Shown here: positions 57,818 through 64,000 of the stretch, piece after piece | Layout: each line of letters starts with the position of its first letter | How positions within the stretch are numbered: position 1 is the first letter of the stretch | NCBI RefSeq assembly: GCF_003339865.1 | Contig: NZ_QPKV01000007.1 | Location: forward strand, 124,001-188,000 | From: Pedobacter chinensis | Lineage (GTDB): Bacteria; Bacteroidota; Bacteroidia; Sphingobacteriales; Sphingobacteriaceae | DNA: 64,000 bases | Direction of reading: 5' to 3' | The notes under the pieces: model-generated | The model's input: the letters and a program-made list of their open reading frames with translations, nothing else | What the model was told of the DNA's origin: nothing | Databases searched by the model: none | Position numbers and translations under genes: made by a program

Positions 57818-60199
57818 TTATAACCGTTTATTGGATTCCTCTAAATTGTCGTCTTTAAAAATCTCCTTAGCTTTAACCGTTTGTTTCCCAAACCTGTAAA
57901 TGACGCCCAAGGTTGTAATTCTCTTGTCATTATAGGATTGTGAACTATATGGCAAAAAGAGTGCAGTATTTCCAGTAAATGATGTCTTTAAAATATCATT
58001 TCCCCGAAGGAATATGTTCAGTTTGGGTTTTTTGAGTTCTTTGCTAAGGGAGGCACTGAGGTTGCTATAGCCCCGGTGGTGATAGAATTGATCGCTAGAT
58101 AAATTTGAGAAGTCCAGGCCAATCCCTATCTTAAAGTTCTTCGGCAATAAAAGGTCGTTACTGATATTCCCATAGATATTCAAATTGGCTTTCCCAAGTG
58201 GAAGATTGCGATAGGGCTGTATGTCAATTGTACTTAATCTGCCATTAAAGCTCACCTGCCAAAATTTGGTTGGCTGCATCGCATAATATGCCCCAACATA
58301 ATAATAAACGCCATTAAAGTTATCGTATTGCTGGGAAAGTGAACCATCACCATTTTTTTGCAGAATAGATGAAATCAAATCGTTCAGAATAACTAAGCCT
58401 GCACTAAATATCAACTTGCTCTTATATGTCCAGCTAAAATTTAGATTGTGTGTTCGTGCTGGACGTATCTGACTATTTCCAACAAAATTGGCCACTGTAT
58501 TATCAGTAAATCTGGCAAATGGATTTAAAAGACTATAATCAGGGCGTGAGATTTGTTTACTATAATTGAAAGCAATAACATTTTTAGCATTGATCTTTTT
58601 TTGCAGGAATAACGTTGGAAAAAGTGATAATTTCCGATATAACCTATCTTTGGCTCCTGATGCGGTCTGAGAAAAGACCTCATTTTGCTCTACTCTTAGT
58701 CCAAACTGAAAATACCATGATTTTACTTGTGCTTCCCAAGAAGTAAAAGCGCCATAATTGAATTCGTTATACCTAAACGATACCATATTGGTTAATGTTT
58801 CTCCGGCAGTTCTATCCATATCGAAGTAAGTGTAACCGGAATTTTCATTGGATAACTTTGTATTGTAGTAGCGGACTCCCGAAATCCACTCCCCTCCCCA
58901 TAATCCACGCACATATTGTCCAGAAATGGTGGCAAAATCTGTTTGATTAGGAAGAAATGCTCTGTAGAATGGCATTTTTTTGATTAGCAATCCAGCAGAG
59001 TTGAAATAGGAGAGATTATTATCTATTCTATTATCACCTTGATTTCTAGAATAGGCCAGAGTAAATTTGAGACTCTGCCTGGTGCTATCCCATTTACTTT
59101 CGTATATGGCCTGGGAGGCAAAGGTATTGGAATTACGTTTGATGTGGTTAAGACTTTGCCATACAGAATCTTGCTGTAGTTGCCGAGTCGAAGTGAGACC
59201 ACCATTATTTCCCATTACCAAATTATTTGTGGCGCCTGGTGCATATTCTGCATATACAGTCAAAAGATTGTTCTTATTAAAATCTACTCCAACGCTGCCG
59301 TATATGCGGTGTGAATTGCTCTCATTAATATTGTTCTGACTCACTACCCATGGAAGGTTCTTTGTATTAACCGATGTGGTAATATTCGTAACCCCCATTG
59401 TTTTGGATTGGCTATAATTGTAACCTAGCTGCGAAACAAATTTCCCTTTTTTGCCATTTAAGGTCAAACCAGCGTTGTACCTTGGAAAAACACCATAACC
59501 ATTGCTGAGGTTTAAAGTGCCTTTGACTCCCTGATATCTCATATTGACAGTAGTAATCAAAATTACCGAACCAATATTAGAGTCAAATTTGGCACCAGGG
59601 TGAGACGAAATTTCAACTTTTTCGATATTTGCTGCAGGGATATTTGCTAGATAATTCATCAATTCCTCGCCCGACATAAAAACCTGACGACCATCAATAA
59701 ACACCGTTGCTGTTTTATTTTCAACCTTTAAAGTTCCATCCATACGTGTTTCCACTAACGGTCCATATTTCAGGGCATCCCAGGCATTAGATGTTTTGGC
59801 CAGCGTGTTTTGCTGAACATTTAGAATAAAATTTCCATTTTTAATTTCGACAAACTTTTTTTGTGCTGATATATTAACCCCTTTGAGTGCAATAGTTTCC
59901 TCGGTTAATAACAGCTCTACCGAATTTCCCGCTAACAGTCTCAAAGATGTATCAATTGGGATATAGCCGACATAAGATGTTTTCAGTCTGTAGTCCCCCG
60001 ATTTTAAGTTAGAAAATATAATCCTTCCATTTTGGTCGCTTATGAATTTTTTGGAGGTACTATCGCACATGAGAACAAGAGTTACCCCTGGTAGGCCGAA
60101 GTCTTCTTTTGAATCTTTAATGATTAATGTAGTCTCTTGTCCGAATATATTGGAAAAGAATAAAGCAAGAATAAATGATAGGGGAAGTTTATTTTTCAA
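57818..60199 (-). CDS. Outer membrane receptor-like beta-barrel (OMP_b-brl_3 family) with carboxypeptidase-like N-domain
   Basis: 793 residues. Signal peptide (LSFILALFFSNIFGQE), an N-terminal CarboxypepD_reg-like domain (KDSKEDFGLPGVTLVL, FSNLKSGDYRLKTSYVGY), a plug (ALKYGPLVETRMDG, FIDGRQVFMSGEELMNYLAN, VEKVEISSHPGAKFD-like segment), and a barrel rich in aromatic strands ending IYRFGKQ plus a polar tail. Such proteins resemble TonB-dependent receptors but often lack a TonB box. It is 18 nt after the O-antigen-ligase-like gene and so is the last member of that operon. A role in uptake or export of whatever the operon makes is inferred. Confidence 0.82.
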   Translation of the reverse strand: MKNKLPLSFILALFFSNIFGQETTLIIKDSKEDFGLPGVTLVLMCDSTSKKFISDQNGRIIFSNLKSGDYRLKTSYVGYIPIDTSLRLLAGNSVELLLTEETIALKGVNISAQKKFVEIKNGNFILNVQQNTLAKTSNAWDALKYGPLVETRMDGTLKVENKTATVFIDGRQVFMSGEELMNYLANIPAANIEKVEISSHPGAKFDSNIGSVILITTVNMRYQGVKGTLNLSNGYGVFPRYNAGLTLNGKKGKFVSQLGYNYSQSKTMGVTNITTSVNTKNLPWVVSQNNINESNSHRIYGSVGVDFNKNNLLTVYAEYAPGATNNLVMGNNGGLTSTRQLQQDSVWQSLNHIKRNSNTFASQAIYESKWDSTRQSLKFTLAYSRNQGDNRIDNNLSYFNSAGLLIKKMPFYRAFLPNQTDFATISGQYVRGLWGGEWISGVRYYNTKLSNENSGYTYFDMDRTAGETLTNMVSFRYNEFNYGAFTSWEAQVKSWYFQFGLRVEQNEVFSQTASGAKDRLYRKLSLFPTLFLQKKINAKNVIAFNYSKQISRPDYSLLNPFARFTDNTVANFVGNSQIRPARTHNLNFSWTYKSKLIFSAGLVILNDLISSILQKNGDGSLSQQYDNFNGVYYYVGAYYAMQPTKFWQVSFNGRLSTIDIQPYRNLPLGKANLNIYGNISNDLLLPKNFKIGIGLDFSNLSSDQFYHHRGYSNLSASLSKELKKPKLNIFLRGNDILKTSFTGNTALFLPYSSQSYNDKRITTLGVIYRFGKQTVKAKEIFKDDNLEESNKRL

Positions 60200-60217
60200 A
60201 ATAGTGGTTGTAGTCCT

Positions 60218-61846
60218 TTAAAAGTTTGCTTGTAAATGAGATATTTTTTTTGCCGCTGTCAAAATATAGTCCGATTCCTTATTCTTGATTTTTATTTTAG
60301 AACTTAAAATAACTCCAGCAATTCCTTTTGCATCCTTTAGTCTTCGGTTTTTTAAATAGAGCATCATTAACAAAAACTTAGGCTTTAGAAATGCGGGTAC
60401 GAGTGTCATACTTTTTACATAGTTGGACTCCGCAAGGGCGATGTCTCCTAATGCTTCATAGTTCTGGGCTAAGAGTAGGTATATATCAATGCTGCTGCTA
60501 CGGAGTGCTGCCTTATTTAACTGGGCTATAGATGCAGAATACCGTTTTTTTAAATATAAAATATTGGCGAAGGCCAATTGGAAGTCCTTATTATTCTCAA
60601 ATACCTTCACAGATTCTTTGAATCTTATATGGTCTGCTACTATCGGGCTACGACTAGCAAGCTTCCAAATCATCACTGCATTTTGTATTTTGAGGGACAG
60701 GAAAACTAAAATTATACCTGCGGCACCAAATGAGGCTTTGATGAGATTGGTTTTGATATTTGTAGAACTCACTGGAGTATGAAAAGTACTGATTAGCCCA
60801 AAATATATGATGCATAAAATGAGGGTAGAACTAGTCTGCAAGGGAAAGGAAAACATTGCGAATATAATGATCATAAGCATGGCCTCTTGAAGATATTGCG
60901 GATAACGTCTCCAATTACTCAAAGTTAGGATGATACCGTAAGTGAGGAATACCAGTCCAATGACACCCAATTCAAGGGCAATTTGAAGGAAATCATTATA
61001 TGCTACCTGAACATATGATGCCAGGTAGCGGTACGGTGAAAGAGGATTAGCCATTAAATGCGCTGCCTGAAAGTCATTATAGTGGCGGTCAAACTGATTT
61101 ATACCGATACCACTGAACCAATTTTCATGCCATAGGGAAAAGGTTCCTTTCAAAATCAAAAAGCGGCCGCTCGTGGAATCTTGCAAAAAAATGGCCATTA
61201 TAATAAACGCAAGTGCTGCGAATGCTGCAATAAAGTAAAATGATGGCAACTGTCTTTTTGAAGATTTTACTAATCTAAACACAAGCAGCACTGCAAGAAC
61301 AAGCCAACTCAATTTTGAGTCGGTCATGAAGCAAACTAATGAAAGTGAAACAAATAATAAAACTGCTAACTTTGGCTGCTGTTTTTCCATTAGATAGGCA
61401 TCTAACAAGGGGAAGGCCAGACACATGAAATTTGTCAGTAACGCTGGACTGATGAAACTTCCTGAAACATCGAAAAAACTATTTTTACCCTTTGAGAATC
61501 CGAAGAACTGAGTCATGGTAAGGATAGCCTCATAAGTGAAGATTATCAATATAGCTATGATCAGAATATTCAGGAACTTTTTGTCACTAGTGGCAATTAC
61601 CTTAATGCAACCATAAGTCAATACATAACACAACAAAAAATAAAAATCATAAACGTTTAGCCTAGAAGGTGAATCGATAAGGCTTCTTAATAGGTAATAG
61701 GTCGCAAACAAAATGACGAAAATATCAGCTTGACTGAGCGAAAAACCCAATTTTTCGTTTTTTAAACCACATAATAATGTAATCAAAAATATTACGATAA
61801 AGCAAGGAAAGTAATAATCATTTATGAATAGCGGATCATACATCAT
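60218..61846 (-). CDS. O-antigen ligase-like membrane protein with TPR-like C-terminus
   Basis: About 542 residues from the ATG at 61846, preceded by AAGGAC and overlapping the stop of the HTTM gene (61836), a translational coupling; the longer frame to 61879 has no such site. Ten or more TM helices, the Wzy_C-type periplasmic loop region (GIGINQFDRHYNDFQAAHL, then YVQVAYNDFLQIALELGVIG), and from about residue 420 a soluble helical-repeat tail (YSASIAQLNKAALRSSSIDI, LLLAQNYEALGDIALAESNY). Relatives transfer glycans to lipid A, or, in the PglL/PilO group, to Ser/Thr of proteins. The acceptor here is unknown. Confidence 0.82.
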   Translation of the reverse strand: MMYDPLFINDYYFPCFIVIFLITLLCGLKNEKLGFSLSQADIFVILFATYYLLRSLIDSPSRLNVYDFYFLLCYVLTYGCIKVIATSDKKFLNILIIAILIIFTYEAILTMTQFFGFSKGKNSFFDVSGSFISPALLTNFMCLAFPLLDAYLMEKQQPKLAVLLFVSLSLVCFMTDSKLSWLVLAVLLVFRLVKSSKRQLPSFYFIAAFAALAFIIMAIFLQDSTSGRFLILKGTFSLWHENWFSGIGINQFDRHYNDFQAAHLMANPLSPYRYLASYVQVAYNDFLQIALELGVIGLVFLTYGIILTLSNWRRYPQYLQEAMLMIIIFAMFSFPLQTSSTLILCIIYFGLISTFHTPVSSTNIKTNLIKASFGAAGIILVFLSLKIQNAVMIWKLASRSPIVADHIRFKESVKVFENNKDFQLAFANILYLKKRYSASIAQLNKAALRSSSIDIYLLLAQNYEALGDIALAESNYVKSMTLVPAFLKPKFLLMMLYLKNRRLKDAKGIAGVILSSKIKIKNKESDYILTAAKKISHLQANF

Positions 61847-62753
61847 GTTTATCGTCCTTAAGCGTGAGAAATGCGGCAAGATTCAACAAAATCATTAACA
61901 ACCCAAAAAAGTATAGGTTCAACGAAAGGATGATACCTACATGAAGGCTAATTGTCAATAGAAGCCATAACATTCTCGTTTTTCGGAACGCCATTGCTAA
62001 TGGATAAAATACCTCAATTATTATCGTTCCAATACCAAACAACAAGGGAAGACTAGGATACTGAGCAAATAAATTATAATTATCAATTATATTTGATTTG
62101 AAACCAGGAAGATGTATGGCTTTCCAGACCGACTCTCCATTCCACCAGTTTATACCAAAGCTTTTGTCTATTCCAGATGTAAAATAAACGATCGACATGT
62201 GGATTTTTAAAAGGTTGCGGTAAGGGGTTGGATTGATTTCCGAACGCTTAAATATTAGGCTATCAACAGATATTTTATTTCCAACAGGAAAAATGAAACA
62301 ATAGAACAATGCAATTGACTTAAAGAATTCTACACCATACATGTAAGGTGTTGAGGATTGAAATATTAATATGTGAAGAAACAGCAGTGTTAAAGATGAA
62401 AAGCGGGTCAAAAAGCCAAATACAAGCGTAATGCACAGTATACCGTAAAGTATCATGTAGCCCAAGGCAAAGGAACTCGATGTAATACCTAAATAGGTCA
62501 AAATACTCTGCACATAACTATAGGAGGGCATATACTGCACTTTTTGTATACTGAGTATTTTCAAAGGAATTAGTCCACTATCAGTATACAATAACTCAAA
62601 ATCCCTGCTTATTGCTAGCAGGTGTGTGCAACAGAAAAGTCCAATTGCAATTCGAAAAAATGGAAAGAATAATCCGTCCTCCTTTTGAAAAGCAAGAAAT
62701 TTATCCCGTGACCAAAGAAAACTAGTTTTTACCGAGAGTAATGTGTTTTGCAT
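61836..62753 (-). CDS. HTTM-domain membrane protein (SdpB/vitamin K-dependent carboxylase-like)
   Basis: 305 residues with eight or so TM segments. Recognisable HTTM features are FFRIAIGLFCCTHLLAISRD, GFLTRFSSLTLLFLHI, and LLKIHMSIVYFTSGIDKSFG followed by INWWNGESVWKAI, which is the hallmark block of these proteins. SdpB, needed for maturation of the SdpC toxin in Bacillus, and gamma-carboxylases belong to this superfamily. The carboxylase lysine/histidine set is not evident. It overlaps the SdpA-like gene by 32 nt on one side and the ligase-like gene by about 11 nt on the other, so all three are translated as one block. Confidence 0.8.
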   Translation of the reverse strand: MQNTLLSVKTSFLWSRDKFLAFQKEDGLFFPFFRIAIGLFCCTHLLAISRDFELLYTDSGLIPLKILSIQKVQYMPSYSYVQSILTYLGITSSSFALGYMILYGILCITLVFGFLTRFSSLTLLFLHILIFQSSTPYMYGVEFFKSIALFYCFIFPVGNKISVDSLIFKRSEINPTPYRNLLKIHMSIVYFTSGIDKSFGINWWNGESVWKAIHLPGFKSNIIDNYNLFAQYPSLPLLFGIGTIIIEVFYPLAMAFRKTRMLWLLLTISLHVGIILSLNLYFFGLLMILLNLAAFLTLKDDKHDV

Positions 62754-63369
62754 CTAATTCAAGTAGTTTAATTAAAAGAGGAGCTTTTTTTTCCAGTACT
62801 GAAGCATTAAGTGATGGGTAATGATAAAGGAAAAGAGTGCAGTGAACTAGGAATTTATCCGGTTTATATTGATTATAATAAAACCTGCCAATACTCTTCA
62901 AATAAATATCAAGATATTCTCCATATTTTTTTGATTCCTTGAACGAAACACTTTTTTTCTTGAGTCGCTCATTTTCGATAATGGTTAACCTATCCTGAAA
63001 TGACCCTAACAGAGTATGATATTTGTTTTTCCCTTCTTTAGTTCTAAATGGAGGAGAGAAATGTTCAACCATCTCTTGCCTTGTTTTCCGGTCTAGTATG
63101 GTAATTTTAAGGACATATGAGCTGGCAACATTTGGCGCAAAAAAACCATACCCTGCATCAATCCCTGAAAGAGAAAGATATTGCTTGACCAATGGAATCG
63201 AAATTGAATGCTGTAATCCCTCTTTGGTAGCAGTTAAACCTGTTGTAAAATCATTCTCCACAAAGGAAGAAGATTTCTCATAAGAAGATATTGTGCTTAT
63301 GACAGCAATCGTCGCAAGAAAGAGGAAATGGATGATAGCAAAATAAAAGAATCGAATATGGGTGACCAT
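62722..63369 (-). CDS. Membrane-anchored protein, SdpA/DUF5819-like
   Basis: 215 residues. One N-terminal TM helix (FFYFAIIHFLFLATIAVIST), then an extracytoplasmic domain with LSGIDAGYGFFAPNVASSYV, LKITILDRKTRQEMVEHFSP, and a helical second half. The motif G-Y-G-F-F-A-P-N-V and the directly following HTTM gene resemble the SdpA-SdpB pair and DUF5819-HTTM pairs, in which a soluble domain partner is encoded next to the HTTM protein. The resemblance is short and inferred by eye. It starts 4 nt after the stop of the small exported protein gene. Confidence 0.55.
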   Translation of the reverse strand: MVTHIRFFYFAIIHFLFLATIAVISTISSYEKSSSFVENDFTTGLTATKEGLQHSISIPLVKQYLSLSGIDAGYGFFAPNVASSYVLKITILDRKTRQEMVEHFSPPFRTKEGKNKYHTLLGSFQDRLTIIENERLKKKSVSFKESKKYGEYLDIYLKSIGRFYYNQYKPDKFLVHCTLFLYHYPSLNASVLEKKAPLLIKLLELDAKHITLGKN

Positions 63370-63373
63370 GAGT

Positions 63374-63679
63374 CTATTTATAATCGTTGATAATACGGGA
63401 GAAATCGTTGTTTTGCAAATCCTCAGGGGTGCTTAGAAATTTAGTCTGGAAAAAAGTTTTTTCAGTAAACTCTCCTTCATCTAGGTGGGATGTCCTCGTT
63501 AGATGACTTTCTGCGATAAATCCAGCTTCTTCTGTATAATAATCCGAAGCATAATCGACCTGCTGCAAATTCTGATATTTTTCTGATTCAGATTTCTCGG
63601 AAGACGCCCATAGATATGCAGGTGCCAATAGAGTTGCAAAGATGAGTATAGCTGTGATAAAATAATAATTGGTTTTCAT
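63374..63679 (-). CDS. Small exported protein, possible precursor or chaperone of the HTTM operon
   Basis: 101 residues: signal sequence (YYFITAILIFATLLAPAYLW, cleavage near ASS), then a polar, Ser/Thr/Glu/Asp/Tyr-rich chain (YASDYYTEEAGFIAESHLTR, DEGEFTEKTFFQTKFLSTPE). No Cys. No family recognised. It opens the operon of small protein, SdpA-like, HTTM, ligase-like and receptor genes, just where the toxin/peptide precursor would be expected in a maturation cassette (though sdpC is last in Bacillus). A structural or secreted substrate role is a guess. Confidence 0.55.
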   Translation of the reverse strand: MKTNYYFITAILIFATLLAPAYLWASSEKSESEKYQNLQQVDYASDYYTEEAGFIAESHLTRTSHLDEGEFTEKTFFQTKFLSTPEDLQNNDFSRIINDYK

Positions 63680-63723
63680 ACTTATTTTTTTAATGACATG
63701 AATGTAAATTGAGAAATTAAAAA

Positions 63724-63745
63724 GGGCTCAGAAAACATCTGAGCC
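63724..63745 (-). terminator. Rho-independent terminator downstream of the partial gene at the window end
   Basis: Perfect 8-bp arms GGCTCAGA (63725-63732) and TCTGAGCC (63738-63745) with a 5-nt loop; on the minus strand a T-rich run (63719-63723) follows. It separates the partial gene from the operon below. Confidence 0.88.
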
Positions 63746-63759
63746 ACTTTTAGTAATTG

Positions 63760-64000
63760 TTATTGGTAAGATGCAATAATGGTATCCACGTTAACAGATG
63801 CACTGTATAATGTTGAAGTAGCAATACTTGCTTCTACAGTAGAAACGCTCTGAGACTCCTCGTTGCTGCTAGCGCTCCACTTGGTCTTAGTGGTATTGAA
63901 GGTTACACTGCTAGAGGCAACATCGGTTCCATCTACTTCAAGAAGGTTAGCTTCAGTAGCCGATGTCACCTTAGTTTTAGGGATAGTGGTGTCTTCCTCG
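63760..64000 (-). CDS. C-terminal end of a Ser/Thr/Val-rich protein (partial)
   Basis: The minus-strand frame is open from the end of the window to the stop at 63760-63762. The visible 79 residues include VTSATEANLLEVDGTDVASS, TFNTTKTKWSASSNEESQSV and STVEASIATSTLYSASVNVD, ending IIASYQ. More than a third are Ser or Thr, no Cys, no hydrophobic segment. The GTG at 63969 is not needed as a start because the frame continues upstream (residues EEDTTIPKTK). Such composition is typical of secreted or surface stalk sequences or glycosylated substrates. The gene start is outside the window, so identity is open. Confidence 0.55.
   Translation of the reverse strand, partial: EEDTTIPKTKVTSATEANLLEVDGTDVASSSVTFNTTKTKWSASSNEESQSVSTVEASIATSTLYSASVNVDTIIASYQ

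Overview
The window comes from a member of the Bacteroidota, probably of the Sphingobacteriaceae or Flavobacteriales (genus not determinable here). This rests on RteC, the Bacteroides-type tra genes, TAnnTTTG-type -7 promoter boxes, a Por/type IX secretion sorting domain and OMP_b-brl_3 receptors. Roughly 1-55.9 kb is an integrative and conjugative element (ICE) whose left part lies outside the window. From about 56 kb on is more AT-rich DNA that I take to be host chromosome or a neighbouring island.

Layout of the ICE. 1-1.5 kb: tail of a large helicase/methylase-like protein, then rteC. 1.6-17.4 kb: metal and stress cargo, made of two outer membrane proteins, a CzcCBA-type efflux pump, the mgtC / mntP-like / mgtA operon, a frameshifted secreted endonuclease I, a universal stress protein and an OmpR-type two-component system. 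17.5-22 kb: mobilisation genes mobC, mobB and mobA, a hairpin-rich candidate oriT, and a strange 4-bp-periodic DNA array. 22-27.2 kb: traA (ParA), three small ribbon-helix-helix-like DUF3408 proteins, traD and two large paralogues with repeated domains. 27.3-36.8 kb: the type IV secretion operon traE to traQ. 36.9-39.3 kb: IclR/SDR/HbpS-like cargo. 39.4-41.6 kb: regulators (two excisionase-like HTH proteins, a receiver-only protein, a sigma-region-4-like protein) with a structured leader. 41.6-46.2 kb: serine hydrolase, an IS110 element and a SulP transporter. 46.7-54.1 kb: a PRTRC cassette with small accessory proteins, a DUF932 protein and SSB. 54.5-55.8 kb: a tyrosine integrase of IntDOT type.

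Three regulatory patterns stand out, all read directly from the sequence. (1) A 38-bp block of four half-sites at an exact 11-bp period occurs three times (8704, 12851, 14399). Each copy ends exactly 31 nt from a -7 box of the czcBAC, mgtC-mgtA and endonuclease genes, which suggests a regulon of the adjacent OmpR-type response regulator. (2) Tandem GCCA half-sites at an exact 10-bp period lie in front of mobC, traE and the excisionase-like genes and between mobA and traA, which suggests one regulator for transfer and excision. (3) A 320-bp array upstream of traA has a pyrimidine-purine step every 4 bp without a phase slip. With ParA and three ribbon-helix-helix-like proteins directly downstream it looks like a centromere-like or operator site of a type Ib-like partition module.

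Beyond the ICE (56.3-64 kb) all genes are on the minus strand: a phytoene-desaturase-like FAD enzyme, and an apparent operon of a small exported protein, an SdpA/DUF5819-like membrane-anchored protein, an HTTM (SdpB-like) protein, an O-antigen-ligase-like protein with a TPR-like tail, and an outer membrane receptor. This may be an undescribed envelope or peptide maturation and export system. I saw no tRNA, rRNA or CRISPR array.
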